Assembly (NCBI GenBank): GCA_963921795.1
Contig: OY997660.1
Coordinates: forward strand, 2,218,745 to 2,282,744
Direction of reading: 5' to 3'
Source: Nannobrachium achirus
Taxonomy: Eukaryota; Chordata; Actinopteri; Myctophiformes; Myctophidae
DNA length: 64,000 bases
Every line of letters starts with the position of its first letter. Position 1 is the stretch's first letter. Shown here piece after piece: positions 31,138 through 43,068 of this stretch. A program made the translations under genes and the position numbers. The notes under the pieces were generated by a model, which saw nothing but the letters and a program-made list of their open reading frames with translations, did no database searches and had not been told where the DNA came from.

Positions 31138-31328
31138 GGGGTCTGCGTGGCTGTTTGTGTTGTCTCTCTCCTCCGTCTCCTCCCTGTCCTCGTCCGTCCC
31201 CGCCCGGGTGTCCACGGCCGTGTCCATCTCCGTCCCGCCGCTGTCTGTCTCCGTCAGAGTGTCTCTTGCGGCCCCCCGGGACCCCCACCCTGCTTCTGAC
31301 CCAGGTCAAAGAAGAACTGGGAGGCCGG
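31138..31328 (-). pseudogene. cwf19l1: cwf19l1 exon (PASQFFFDLGQKQ...KQPRRP), frameshifted in a G-run
   Basis: Acceptor CCCTCAG (AG at 31329-31330), donor GTGAGTTC (GT at 31136-31137). The minus strand begins PASQFFFDLGQKQGGG. The rest of the exon is open only in the next frame (GGRKRHSDGDRQ, ending QHKQPRRP). The shift lies in the GGGGG/CCC/GGGGGG stretch near 31277, so one inserted G (or a sequencing error) explains it. The QFFFDL motif and basic linker fit the region before the CwfJ domain. No more N-terminal exons are seen upstream. Confidence 0.72.
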
Positions 31329-31413
31329 CTGAGGGACGGACAGAGGACATGAGGACAGAGTGATAAAGGACATGGTAACAGTTAGGGCTGTCACCTAACA
31401 GCACATTCTACAT

Positions 31414-31905
31414 CAGAGGTTTTCAAAGTGGGTGACGGGGCACACTGGGGTGCCATGACGGCAGTCCAGGGGTGCCACGAGATCATTTGATAATATTTGG
31501 AATTTATTTGGACAGTTTTTTTCAGTCAGTTCTAACTGAAATGGCTATTATCTCAACGTTTTCCTCGCAACATAATCACTAATATATCGTCACTGTCGGG
31601 CAGAAACCTCGTATCTCCAAGTTTCAAATGTGGACATCTTTTGGTAAAGACTGTCGCACAAAACTAGTGAAAACAGCCGATCTACAAGCACACAACGCCT
31701 CGCGATGCGAGGGTTAGGGTTTTTAGGGTTAGGGATTTTATAGAGAATAAATACAAAACGAACGGTTTTGGACATACAAGGTTTCCACCCGCCAACGACG
31801 ATATGCTATAAATATAAGGTGCTGGGAGTGAAAATTATAATGTAGGGGTGCCTCGGATTAAAAAAATATTTATGGGGTGCCCTGAGACCAAAATGGGAAA
31901 CCCTG
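31414..31905. mobile_element. hAT-type element with perfect 8-bp target duplication
   Basis: Left end CAGAGGTTTTCAAAGTGGG, right end AAAATGGGAAACCCTG. Flanks ttctacat at 31406-31413 and 31906-31913 are identical. Contains a half hairpin core with CACACAACGCCTCGC. A relative with the whole hairpin is at 42640-42905. Confidence 0.94.
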
Positions 31906-31914
31906 TTCTACATG

Positions 31915-32270
31915 ACCATTCATTTTCACTTTAGCCTCACTCCACTGGCTCCCTGTCCGCTTCCCAATCAATTTGAAGATTTTAATGTCTGTTTTTAAAA
32001 TTAGGAATGGGTTAGAGTTAGAATGGGTTAGAATGGGTTAGAGGTCACTTGCAGAACTCATCTCCGACTGCTCCCCAGCCCACCAGCTGCTGCTGACCAA
32101 GACAGCAACCAATAAAACAACTAGGGATGAGCGGGCCTTCGCGGCGGCTGCCCCTAGGCTCTGGAATAATTTGCCCATACACATCAGAGCTGCCCAGTCC
32201 ATTGCTATTTTTAAATCACTCTTAAAAGCGCATTTCTTTTCCCTGGCTTTTAGCGACACCTGATTTCCCT
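31915..32270 (+). pseudogene. L2-like LINE C-terminal fragment
   Basis: Broken frames encode LASLHWLPVRFPINLKIL, then APRLWNNLPIHIRAAQSIAI and FKSLLKAHFFSLAF, typical of the L2 C-terminus. No RT motif remains. Confidence 0.8.
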
Positions 32271-32386
32271 CATTGGTGCTAATATGTTTGTCTCTTTTGT
32301 GCCTATTTCGTTGTATGCTATTGTTCTGTTCTTATTGCATTGTTGTCTCCACCAGCCGAAGGCATGGGGGAGAGTATGTTTTCCCC

Positions 32387-32468
32387 TCCGTCCGTCCGTG
32401 TGTCCGTCCGTGCGTGCGTCCGTCCGTCCGTCCGTCCGTCCGTCCGTCCGTCCGTCCGTCCGTCCGTG
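32387..32468. repeat. (CCGT)n microsatellite
   Basis: About 18 CCGT/CCGTG units in the tail after the L2 fragment. Confidence 0.9.
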
Positions 32469-33250
32469 TGTCCTCGCAGTTTGTGTGCACCTAATCTCAG
32501 TCGCCGTTGGCCCGGTCGCTGCCAAAGTGAGCACACACATTCCCTGGATGCCAATCTAGAACCTCTGCCCTAAATTTTTCAGATGGGCCTTTTCTAGCGC
32601 CACCTAGTGGCCGATGTTCGCAAAACACATTTCTGTGCACTACTCTTACAGATGTTGTCCAAAAATCCTACAAATCGGTAGGCAGTATCTCGACAGTCAT
32701 GTGATCGACACGGATCTGTTCACTTTTTTTCCACTTTTCACAGTTTTGGGTGGCCAAAATGTTGCCCAAGGAATGTTTTTCATGCAAAATAAATGCTTGC
32801 AATGGATTCAGAATGATGAAGAACCCCTAGTTTGACCCCTCACATGCTACTTAAAGCAGATTTATTTTCTTTTTTTAATATTTCTAGTGGAATCAATGGG
32901 ACAGTGAATATACAAATGGCCATAACTTTTTTTCGCGATGTTTCCGGCAGAGCAGGCCTCTCATTCTGTGGACCTTAATGACCAAACTAATAGATAAAAC
33001 AGAAATAAAAAGTGCGGCAGAACATCACAGGTCCTCTCCCATTTTGGTGACTGGATTCCCGGCTAATAGGTGATGTCACCTGTGATGTCACAGTGACAAG
33101 GGAACCAATAGACTGTACAAATGTGTCTGATGGACGGACAAACTGAGACATTTCTCATGGAATACTGCGACTTTCAGTCACAATAATGTGTCTGAAGTGA
33201 ACTATCAGGCTAAGCATCATTAAACCCATAAAAGGAGTGATCGTCTCACC
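32469..33250. other. Non-coding, no gene seen
   Basis: Nothing recognised. Confidence 0.4.
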
Positions 33251-33259
33251 TGAGTGGAA

Positions 33260-33372
33260 GCTCTTCTCAACATGTCTGCACTGGACGATGATCAGGATGA
33301 AGAGAAACTGGACGATGATCAGGATGAAGAGAAACTGGACGATGATCAGGATGAAGAGAAACTGGACGATGC
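33260..33372 (+). CDS. Possible first coding exon with an acidic 27-bp repeat
   Basis: ATG at 33272 in CAACATGTCTGC starts MSALDDDQDEEKLDDDQDEE and continues to KLDD. The coding is three tandem 27-bp units, and the last runs into GATGCTA|GTAAGG, a plausible donor at 33373. The upstream ACCTGAGTGGAAGCTCTTCT resembles 5' leaders of teleost NLR/TRIM-like genes. No downstream exon was identified, so this is tentative. The partner at 46887 lacks the ATG and has GG at the donor. Confidence 0.3.
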
Positions 33373-33591
33373 TAGTAAGGAGACACAGAACACAACATTG
33401 ATTACATTTAATCAACTTTACTGTCACTATTTCTGCTTGGCCTCTATCCAGATGGACACAGACTTAAAACGAGTGAAATCAAGTTTATTGACATTTGTCT
33501 TTTACAGGCTAAGAGAATAATTCTACAAGCTCATCATGCATAGTTAACAACATTAACACACACTAATACTAGGCCAATACTAAACTGCACG

Positions 33592-33965
<374 letters not shown>

Positions 33966-34100
33966 GATGCTGGGGTTCAAGTGGTTAAACATCAAGTATA
34001 AAGTTATTTTCACTCAGTTCTGATGGAAACTGATATTTCTCAGTCACATATCGTATCTTAGTGAGAAAGATGTGCATATAATATTTATGTAGAGTGATAA

Positions 34101-34616
34101 TGATTGATTGAAGAGTTTATGAACAGTGTGCAATAGGAAAAAAGTACAGTTTCATGACAGCACAAATCACTGGTACAAGGTCAACTAAAAGGAGATCCTA
34201 GTAAGCTTTACTGCTTATTTACACAGGAACCACTTTATGTATCTCATAACATTGAATAGAACACAGTATTTTATGTATCTCATATAGCACTGAAAGACAG
34301 ACAAATAGAACACAGTACTTTATGTATCTCATATAACATTGAACGACAGACAGATAGAACACAGTACTTTATGTATCTCATATAACATTGAACGACAGAC
34401 AGATGCAACACAGTACTTTATGTATCTCATATAACATTGAAAGACAGACAGATAGAACACAGTACTTTATGTATCTCATATAACATTGAATAGAACACAG
34501 TACTTTATGTATCTCATACAACATTGAAAGACAGACAGATAGAACACAGTACTTTATGTATCTCATATAACATTGAAAGACAGACAGATAGAACACAGTA
34601 CTATGCATAGGATAAC
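34101..34616 (-). mobile_element. LINE 3' UTR with a 49-bp VNTR
   Basis: Begins TTGATTGAAGAG (reverse of the LINE tail) and matches the 3' UTR of the 54135 element. 34255-34605 is about seven tandem copies of a unit containing ACAGTACTTTATGTATCTCA. The LINE sequence is broken by the L2 insertion and resumes at 35085. Confidence 0.85.
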
Positions 34617-35084
34617 ATCAGCAGAAACGCTGTGCTGCCCATATTATCACCAGAACCCCTGCCATCAATCACATCACCCCTGTTTTATACCAACTCTGTT
34701 GGCTTCCCATCAAACAGCGCATCGACTATAAAATCCTCCTCCATACCTTCAAGGCCATCCATAACCTCGCCCCTCCATAGCTGTCTGACCTCCTCGACCC
34801 CCCCCCCCCCCCCCCAGTCCGTGTCTCCACCATGGAGTTAGGAGCTTTCAGCCACTCTGCCCCTCACCTCTGGAACTCCCTCCCCCCTGACATCAGAAAC
34901 ACTGACTCAATCCCCACGTTTAAAACTCACCTGTTTAGGCAGGCATATTGAGTTCTGCTGCTCTGCTGCAAACTGTTCTGTTTCTGCTTTTAATTGTGAT
35001 TTTTGTATTAACTGTTGTTTTTAAGTTGTTGAGTTGACCTTGAGTGGCACCTTATAAATAAGATGTATTATTATTATTATGAAT
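34617..35084 (+). pseudogene. L2-like LINE C-terminal fragment inserted in another LINE
   Basis: Encodes HITPVLYQLCWLPIKQRIDY, KILLHTFKAIHNLAPP and, after a C-run, APHLWNSLPPDIRNTDSIPT then FKTHLFRQAY and a stop. The tail AAGATGTATTATTATTATTA is typical of L2. The frame is broken by a stop after LAPP and by the C-run. Confidence 0.82.
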
Positions 35085-35205
35085 AGAAAATAAAATAATA
35101 AAAAACAGGGTGATAAAAACAACAGAAGGGGGCTTAGTCTATTAACAAGTCACGAGTAGCAGAGTCTGAAGGTGACTTTTCAGACCCATTTGATGTAAGA
35201 TTTGA
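35085..35205 (-). mobile_element. LINE fragment, continuation of 34101-34616
   Basis: GGGGGCTTAGTCTATTAACA followed by GGTGACTTTTCAGACCCATT matches the C-terminal coding end and 3' UTR of the 38218 and 54135 copies. Confidence 0.8.
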
Positions 35206-35210
35206 AAACT

Positions 35211-35254
35211 CCAAACAGCAGATCTACAAGCTCACAGCTTGTAGATCTGCTGTT
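35211..35254. repeat. Hairpin core, 20-bp arms, 3-nt loop
   Basis: AAACAGCAGATCTACAAGCT / AGCTTGTAGATCTGCTGTTT. The usual AATAGC is AACAGC here, and the opposite arm carries the matching GCTGTT. Confidence 0.9.
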
Positions 35255-35375
35255 TTTTTCGGTGAAGAGAGTTGAGCTATAAGCATATTAGAGGCTGCGA
35301 GGTTAAACTGAAGTGATATTGATGAATTCCAGATATTAAATGCACACACACACACACACAGAGAACTACACTCAC

Positions 35376-35454
35376 CTCACGCTGCTTCCGCTCCGTCACT
35401 CAAACTGCTCCCTCTTACTTCCGGTGAACGAGGAGAGATGAAAAGGTTCCGCCC
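35376..35454 (-). promoter_or_regulatory. Possible ETS/GC-box promoter and non-coding first exon
   Basis: Minus strand: GC box GGGCGG (35449-35454), ETS/GABP-type ACCGGAAGT (35417-35425), then a GC-rich stretch without ATG ending in GTGAG|GTGAGTG, a good donor at 35374-35375. This is the layout of a TATA-less housekeeping promoter with a 5' UTR exon. The duplicate is at 50349-50427. The gene it served is unknown. Confidence 0.35.
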
Positions 35455-35835
35455 AGCAGTCTGTATTTATGTATTATTATTAAATCATTATATTAGTATT
35501 TATTAATATATGCTGGGACCTGATCTGTATTTATTTATTATTATTAAATCATTACTAGTAGTAGCCTATTTATTTATGCTGGGACTTCATCTATAGATTT
35601 GTATTTATTTATTATTATGAAATCATTATTATTCGTATTTATTGATTATTATTAAATCATTATTATTAGTAGTATTTATTTATTATTATTAAATCATTAT
35701 TAGTAGTATTTATTTATATAAACTGGGACTTCATCTATAGATTTGTATATATTTATTATTATTGTTAAATAATTGACTATTATTTGTATTCATTTATATT
35801 TGCTGGGACCTCAAATATCGATTGGTATTTATTTA
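35455..35835. repeat. AT-rich tandem repeat
   Basis: Diverged units of TATTTATTTATTATTATTAA plus CTGGGACTTCATCTATAGAT. The paired block in copy 2 is 50428-50885. Confidence 0.8.
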
Positions 35836-35914
35836 TTCTCTCAAAATGGTAGATCTACAAGCTCACCAAGAGAGTACAAATGGAACCAAATGGACCCTTA
35901 CAGGTCTGTAACAA

Positions 35915-36585
35915 AGATGCTCCCTCCTCCTCTGTTTCCCTGGGCTCCCTAACCCCTAATCTCCGTCCCTTTGTTAAGAACATTGGTTTTATATTTGACA
36001 GCTCTTTTAAATTCCACAAACAAATCAGCTCTGTGATTCAATCCAGCTTCTTTCAGTTACGTTTAATTTCTAAAGTAAAACCATATCTCCCCCACAAACA
36101 CCTTGAAGTTTTAATACATGCTTTTATTTCAAGTAGACTGGATTATTGTAATGCTTTATATTCTGGTATTGACCAAGCATCACTAAAGCGCCTACAGTTG
36201 GTCCAGAATGCGGCCTACTTACTGGCACCAAAAAGCGGGACCACATCTCCCCTGTCCTGGCCTCTCTTCATTGGCTCCCCATCAAATTTAGAATTGATTT
36301 TAAAATCCTTTGAATTGCTTTTAAATCCATTAACGGGCTGGCTCCTACCTACCTGGTTGAACTGGTTGAACCATACAACCCAGTTAGAGCCTTACGGTCA
36401 GCTGACCTTTCGTTATTGAACCCCACTGCTACTGCCAGACTCATAACTAGGGGCGACCTCACTTTAGCCGTGGCCGCCCCTAGGCTGTGGAACGACCTTC
36501 CTCTTCGTGTCAGGTCTGCCCAGTCTATTGAGGTTTTTAAGTCCCTTCTTAAGACTCACTTTTTTAATCTGGGCTTTTAACCACA
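35915..36585 (+). pseudogene. L2-like LINE C-terminal fragment, frameshifted
   Basis: Encodes VKNIGFIFDSSFKFHKQISS, VLIHAFISSRLDYCNALYSG and LKRLQLVQNAAYLL, then shifts frame. WLPIKFRIDFKIL, APRLWNDLPLRVRSAQSIEV and FKSLLKTHFFNLGF follow in another frame, to a stop near 36580. These are the standard L2 post-RT motifs. RT catalytic residues are absent. Confidence 0.88.
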
Positions 36586-36639
36586 GTTTTTACATTTTTA
36601 ACTTTGTTATTTTTCTCCTCGCTTGAACCTCTGGTTGTT

Positions 36640-36860
36640 GTTGATTGAGGTATTTATTAGAAGTATTGCATAGTAAAAGGTACAGTTTCATGACAGTTCA
36701 CTGATACAAGGTCTGTGAGTGGTTTTTCAGGGCGTTTTCAGGGCGGTCCATTTGGTTCCATTTGTACACTCTCAGAGTTACAGACCGGTGGTCCATTTGG
36801 TTCCATTTGTACACTCTCAGAGTTACAATCAATCAATCAATCAATCAAAACTTTATTTAT
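36640..36860. mobile_element. LINE tails and ATTTGGTTCCATTTG repeats
   Basis: 36643-36740 is the reverse of a LINE 3' end. Two units of GGTCCATTTGGTTCCATTTG follow, then (CAAT)n at 36828-36846. Confidence 0.65.
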
Positions 36861-37043
36861 AGCACATTTAAAAACGACAATGCCGACCAGAGTGCTTTAC
36901 AACAGAATAAAAACAGAGGAATCAATAAACAATACAACCAAAGTACAGACAAATTAACTGTAACCTCAATCAATCAATCAATCAATCAATGGAACCAAAT
37001 GTGGTTCCATGTGGACTCTCTATTTCTGACAGTAATCATTAGA

Positions 37044-37560
37044 GCAGTGGTTCTCAACCAGTGGTCCGGGGACCACCTGTGGACCTTGAGGGGGTTCAGT
37101 GGTCCCCAGCTAAAGGATGGAGAGTTGGTAACCAACCATTTGGTTCCATTTTATCCTCTCAAGAGTTAAACTATTGTTAAACATTTGCATTAATTAATTT
37201 ACAAGAAGTCTAGAAATTAAGAGAATGTAGAAGAATTGTTATTTTGATCAACGTTGGCCTGTTATCTCTCCTATGAGAACTTTAGCCAAAAATAGCAGAT
37301 CTACAAGCTCATTGTGAGCTTGTAGATCGGCTATTTTTGGCAGAGGTTTGGCGTATAAGGGGAAAAAGAGCAGACTAAGTACAGAGTGAAAGGTCAAGTT
37401 TATTGAGTATTGACGGTTCAAGTGGTTAAATATCTGACAACACAAATTGACATGAATCCAAAATACACTGACGATCGTGCTGTCAAAGAATGAAACTATA
37501 TGGAATCTATGAACAGGTTGTGGGGGTCCCTGCTTCATCTCTCTCTCAGCTGAAAACCCC
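37044..37560 (+). mobile_element. hAT-type element with a single VNTR unit
   Basis: Left end CAGTGGTTCTCAACCAGTGG, hairpin core at 37285-37341 with compensating outer arms (CCAAAAATAGC / GCTATTTTTGG). GGGGTCCCTGCTTCATCTCT occurs once near 37524. The sister at 51305 has about 29 copies there. The right end is lost. Confidence 0.82.
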
Positions 37561-38217
37561 GGATTTTTAAATCAATGTAGTGAATGTAATAAATAGACAG
37601 GTCCACTAGAATATACAGCACAAGCAGCATTCCCCTAAATGTAAAAAAAGAGAGGAAAAAACCACATGCTGACATTGTTGTGACTCCCTCTCAGTGAGTT
37701 GAGAATGGAAACACTGCCCTCGTGTGGATTCTTTCATATCACAGTGTAACACTGTTAGGGAACAAACAAGAATGATTCCTGTGACAATATAGAGCCGTGT
37801 AACACTGTTACTGAACAAACACTCTATAGCAATGATTACTGAGCAGTCTAACACTGTTAGTGAACACACACACACACGTACTGTATATAGATGAGTGATC
37901 TCGAGGCAGCAGCAGCAGTGCAGCATGCACGTTGCTTCTCCAACACAGACTGGTGCACTGCACTTCCTGGTGTGTCAGGTGAGTGAGTGGGGGAGAATTC
38001 CTTGGGTAGAGCGCCATCTGTTGATGGGGACCTACTGTTTTATTTCACTTGCCACCACCTGGCTCCAGTGGGTTGGGAGGGGCAGCGGCCTGGGCTCGCA
38101 AGTCCGGCTTGGTGCCGTCCCCCCACCTCGGCGCCTGACTCTGGCTGGAGCTTTCCAAAAAAAAAAAAGCCAGCTGCTGAGCTAACCTGCGCAGCGTGCG
38201 TGCGTGCGTGCGTTCAG
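37561..38217. other. Non-coding; two diverged units of the 60-bp VNTR
   Basis: 37770-37870 holds AACACTGTTACTGAACAAAC and AATGATTACTG words, the short counterpart of 52990-53460. No gene seen. Confidence 0.55.
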
Positions 38218-38712
38218 TTTTTGATTGATTGATTGAAGAATTTATTAGAAGTTTGCAATAGAAAAAAGTACAGTTTCATGACAGTACAAATCACTGGTAC
38301 AAGGTCAACTAAAAGGAGATCCTAGAAAGCCGAGGCTTAGACGGATAGAACATAGTACTTTATCTAGGATAATATCAGTTTCAAAAGCATAACATCAAAA
38401 ACAAAAAAGAGAAAAGGGGGGGGGGGGAGCATGGGGGCTTAGTCTATTTACAAGTCACGGGTAGCAGCTGTCTGAAGGTGACTTTTCATACCAATTTTGA
38501 AGGAGGCTAGGGATTTGCTCTCCTTTAGGGCTTGAGGAAGGGCGTTTCACATGTTGATGGTGTAGCAGGAGAACGAGTTAGAGCCTTGTTTAGTGTTAAA
38601 TCTACGTTGATGATGATTAGTGGAGCTGCCTCTGGTGTTGTGATTGTGAACATCCTTGACCTTTAAGAAGTAGTTTGTCAGGTACATGGGAATCTTGGAG
38701 GTGTAGTGCATT
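38218..38712 (-). mobile_element. 5'-truncated LINE copy (sister of 54135-57218)
   Basis: Starts with (TTGA)n, continues through the 3' UTR, and from about 38455 encodes on the minus strand the C-terminal coding end (ALKESKSLASF-type), truncated at about 38712. Confidence 0.88.
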
Positions 38713-39300
38713 CACATCAGTGCAATGTGAATGCATGTGACTTAGGAAGATAGATAGATACGTAATACACATGATATTTCCACAGGGAAGTCATTCACGA
38801 ATGAACTAATTATTGATATAGGACTGTCATAGGTATGTACAGTGTCATTGACAGTACAGTTCACTGGTACAAGCTCAACATAAAGGTGATCCTAGAAAAG
38901 ACTAAGTCAGGGGGAAACAATTTAAAAAATAAAACAATAAAAACAGCCGATCTACAAGGCTGCATGTGGGCTTGTGGATCAGATGATGAATACATTTTAA
39001 TACTACTATACTAGGCTACTAATATAGACTGCAGTAAAGCGGGTTATGTTTGAATGTTTGGAATTGCAACATTTGACATTATTTATTTAATTAATTCATT
39101 TAATTAATTATTTCCCTGTCTGCACCAGGCCGAAAGGACACATTGGCCCCGGCATTGGCTGGGCTCACTGGTACAACTAACTTTCCCCCGACTGCGTACG
39201 GATTCTTTAATTAATTAATTAATTAATTAATTAAGGTCTGGACTTAGAAGATTTCACAAGAATGGGTTAGGGCTGTAAACTAGGGTTACGGTTAGTATCA
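38713..39300. other. Non-coding; hairpin-core remnant at 38940
   Basis: AAAACAGCCGATCTACAAGG with a weak opposite arm. An (AATT)n tract lies at 39206-39234. Confidence 0.45.
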
Positions 39301-39419
39301 AAATTGGGTGCAAATTACACTTTTTCTGACTCGTCTTTTGACGCTCAATCCAACGCACCCGGTCTCGTGTCTCTACGACACTCCTAACTCGAAAGGTCAA
39401 GCAAAAGGTCAATTTAGGC

Positions 39420-39725
39420 TTCAAAAGCGGCCTTCTGTCCTTAAAATCAATAAGAAATTCAAAAAAAATCCGTTTGTTTTAAGCAGGACACCAATTTCAT
39501 CGTTGAAGGATGCCCGATCCAATGGAATTGGTTTCGTGTCTCTCCGACACTTTAAAACCTTTAAAACTGCGCCAAAGTCACTCTACCTAGGAGTTTGGAC
39601 CTTAAAATCAATACAAAAATAAGAAAAAAACATTCTGTTTTAAGCAGGCCACTCTTTTCATATATGAAGGATGCCCGATCCAATGGAATTGGTTTCGGGT
39701 CTCTCCGACAAATTTAACCCCTTCC
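39420..39725. repeat. Two diverged tandem copies of a ~175-bp unit
   Basis: GATGCCCGATCCAATGGAAT plus TGGTTTCGKGTCTCTCCGAC (K = T or G) appears at about 39508 and 39670, each preceded by TGTTTTAAGCAGG. Confidence 0.75.
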
Positions 39726-40297
39726 GTTTGCGAAAAAGACACGAAATGCGCACGCCACGAACATAATTTAAATTTTTTTTTTGATAAAAGACACTTATTC
39801 CGACTTACTTTTTGACGACAAGTCCGTTGGTGCTGGTCCCGTTGTTTGAAAATCTTTCGGTCCGTTTCTAACACTTCTAGAAGGGCTAGCTCGGGTTCTA
39901 GGGGGCGTAGAGACAAAATTTAAACAGATTCTTGATCTGCTCACCGAGACGAACGTGTGTGTCATTTCTGAGCGACCCCTAGGGGGCTAACCCTAATTCC
40001 AACTAGGGGTACGTTTTACTCCGTACACGAATGTCGTACAGAGATGATAGACACATCAGCGTGTTCGTCTCGCAGAGACGAACAAGCCTATATAACTCTC
40101 CTCGCACACAAACACTTGTGTGAGTTGATTGGTAACTTTGGTTTGCTGGACAAAGGGCTCTAAGGGGTATACACTCTATGAGCCTTGTGAAATTGGAAAT
40201 CCGAGGGAAGAGAAGGTCGTAGAGGGACATATGGGATATCAAAATGTTCGTCTCGGAGAGCACTACAACATATCTCAGAACCTTTCTGAGATATGTT
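39726..40297. other. Leader to the octamer array; no gene seen
   Basis: A small hairpin TATCTCAGAACCTTTCTGAGATA lies at 40270-40294, directly before the array. No coding signal. Confidence 0.4.
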
Positions 40298-41737
40298 GGC
40301 CTTTCCCAGCGCGTAAAAAATGCAGACGACCGTATGTAAATGAAGGGGAGGAGCTTAGTCGACGTATGCAAATTGGGGGCGGTGCATGATTTGGAAATGC
40401 GTGTGGGTGTGGTTCGCATAAATTATGCTAATGAGGCTGTTAAGTGGCCTTTCCCAGCGCGTAAAAAATGCAGATGGCCGTATGTAAATGAAGGGGAGGA
40501 GCTTAGACGACATATGCAAATTGGGGGCGGGGCATGGTTTGGAAATGCGTGTGGGCGTGGTGCGCATACATTATGCTCGCATAAATTATGCTAATGAGGG
40601 CGTTAAGTGGCCTTTCCCAGCGCGTAAAAAATGCAGACGACCGTATGTAAATGAAGGGGAGGAGCTTAGTCGACGTATGCAAATTGGGGGCGGTGCATGA
40701 TTTGGAAACGCGTGTGGGTGTGGTTCGCATAAATTATGCTAATGAGGCTGTTAAGTGGCCTTTCCCAGCGCGTAAAAAATGCAGACGGCCGTATGTAAAT
40801 GAAGGGGAGGAGCTTAGACGACATATGCAAATTGGGGGCGGGGCATGGTTTGGAAATGCGTGTGGGCGTGGTGCGCATACATTATGCTCGCATAAATTAT
40901 GCTAATGAGGGCGTTAAGTGGCCTTTCCCAGCGCGTAAAAAATGCAGACGACCGTATGTAAATGAAGGGGAGGAGCTTAGTCGACGTATGCAAATTGGGG
41001 GCGGTGCATGATTTGGAAACGCGTGTGGGTGTGGTTCGCATAAATTATGCTAATGAGGCTGTTAAGTGGCCTTTCCCAGCGCGTAAAAAATGCAGACGGC
41101 CGTATGTAAATGAAGGGGAGGAGCTTAGACGACATATGCAAATTGGGGGCGGGGCATGGTTTGGAAATGCGTGTGGGCGTGGTGCGCATACATTATGCTC
41201 GCATAAATTATGCTAATGAGGGCGTTAAGTGGCCTTTCCCAGCGCGTAAAAAATGCAGACGACCGTATGTAAATGAAGGGGAGGAGCTTAGTCGACGTAT
41301 GCAAATTGGGGGCGGTGCATGATTTGGAAATGCGTGTGGGTGTGGTTCGCATAAATTATGCTAATGAGGCTGTTAAGTGGCCTTTCCCAGCGCGTAAAAA
41401 ATGCAGACGGCCGTATGTAAATGAAGGGGAGGAGCTTAGTCGACATATGCAAATTGGGGGCGGGGCGTGGTTTGGAAATGCGTGTGGGTGTGGTTCGCAT
41501 AAATTATGCTAATGAGGCTGTTAAGTGGCCTTTCCCAGCGCGTAAAAAATGCAGATGACCGTATGTAAATGAAGGGGAGGAGCTTAGACGACATATGCAA
41601 ATTGGGGGCGGGGCATGGTTTGGAAATGCGTGAGGGCGTGGTGCGCATACATTATGCTCGCATAAATTATGCTAATGAGGGCGTTAAGTGGCCTTTCCCA
41701 GCGCGTAAAATATGCAGACGGCCGTATGTAAATGAAA
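40298..41737. repeat. Satellite-like array: 148/163-bp units with octamer and GC box
   Basis: Unit starts (GGCCTTTCCCAGCGCG) at 40298, 40446, 40609, 40757, 40920, 41068, 41231, 41379, 41527 and 41690 (partial). Spacing alternates 148 and 163 bp, a 311-bp dimer, ending 148-148-163. The 163-bp type adds ACATTATGCTCGCATAAATT. Each complete unit carries ATGCAAATTGGGGGCGG, an exact octamer (ATGCAAAT) 1 bp from a GC-rich box, plus TATGTAAATGA and TATGCTAATGA. Confidence 0.93.
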
Positions 41738-41762
41738 TGCGTATACATTATGCTTTAAGACA

Positions 41763-41881
41763 CAAAAGAAAATATTTCACCGGAGGTTTTAGCTACTCCA
41801 CAGCGCCCTCTACAGATCCTGTCAATAGAAATGTCCATTGACCAGATTTTCACCTTCCGGTGAAATATTTTCTTTTCTGTC
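41763..41881. repeat. Inverted repeat, ~22-bp arms
   Basis: CAAAAGAAAATATTTCACCGG pairs with CCGGTGAAATATTTTCTTTT across about 75 bp. Confidence 0.85.
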
Positions 41882-42029
41882 CAAAAGGTGTATTTTAGAG
41901 GTGAGGTGGGGGCTCAGGGTGTTGCCACTAAGGAAAGTAGGCTTTCAAAAGCCGTCTTTGTTTCTGAACTCCCAGTGTGTTCATTCAGAGAGGAGACATC
42001 TTCGGTCACGTTGGACTGACAGGACATGG

Positions 42030-42147
42030 GAGGAGACACGGGGAGTGACATGCAGCAAAGGTCGTCCAGATCGAACCGGCAACCGCCAGGCATCCATGCC
42101 TGAGTGGTATGGCCCCGGACCAGTAGGCCAGCGGGCGCCCCATAGTA
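42030..42147 (-). mobile_element. tRNA-derived SINE
   Basis: Minus strand: A box TGGCCTACTGG (42120-42130) and B box GGTTCGATC (42069-42077) at tRNA spacing. The preceding GGGGCGCCCGC resembles common teleost SINE heads. Confidence 0.75.
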
Positions 42148-42639
42148 ATATGATATATGCAGGGTTCCCACACATTTTTACCAATTAATTTCCCAAACTT
42201 TTCCAGAATATTGAACCCAATTTCCAGGACTATATAACAATAATTCAGCTCAATAACAGGTCGCTTACTCCAATGCGCAATGCCCAAAGACAGGTAGTGT
42301 ATGCCAGTGGTTCTCAACCTTTTCAGGTTAAAAATAATAAATACTTTATTTTAAGAAGTACATTCAATTTTTTCCCCCCCAACATTTCTATGGTTTCTTG
42401 GGCTGGATATGGCAGTCTGGAACAGTTGTTCAAGTGCAGCTAAACTTGTCATAATATAGTAAACGTGCCACAATTAACAATAATGCAGGGGGAAAACGCT
42501 CCAGTGCCATGTATGCACGCACACACACACACCTACTAATGCTGAAAGTTGATTACTCTGGACTTCATTTGGAAGCATGCTTTCTAAAGAATGAAACACT
42601 GTCTGGTGACTGAACCACAAAAAGAAAAGAGACAATGAA
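42148..42639. other. Non-coding; hAT terminus at 42306
   Basis: CAGTGGTTCTCAACCTTTTC begins a MITE fragment. No right end. Nothing else recognised. Confidence 0.45.
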
Positions 42640-42905
42640 TAATAACATATCGTCACTGTCGGGCAGAAACCTCGTATCTCCAAGCTTTAAATTTGTACAT
42701 TTTTTTGCAAAGCAAGGCCCTGCTTCATCATACAAGGCCGGCGCACAAAAGTAGTGAAAACAGCAGATCTACAAGCACACAACGCCTCGCGGTGCGAGGG
42801 GTTGTGTGCTTGTAGATCGGCTGTTTTCACTAGTTTAAGTCATTTTTAAAATGATAAATGCAAAACGAACAGTTTTGGACATACAAGGTTTTCACCCGAC
42901 AACGA
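42640..42905. mobile_element. hAT-type element fragment with intact hairpin
   Basis: Homologous to 31580-31800 (ATCGTCACTGTCGGGCAGAA; GGACATACAAGGTTT). Hairpin 42752-42842: the left arm has AAGCACACAACG and the right CGTTGTGTGCTT-like GGTTGTGTGCTT, so the usual CTCAC/GTGAG is replaced on both sides. Confidence 0.82.
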
Positions 42906-43068
42906 CAATACCAGGGCAGAGAGGGAGAGACCCAAGCTGTTTGTGACCACGTGACAAACAAACCCAATGAGATTGGGTTAGGGTTAACCCAAGCTAACAC
43001 CTAACCCACGGCATGAAAAGACAAACGCAATTCCAGACTCTCTGAATTCCTAAACCAATTAGGATAGA

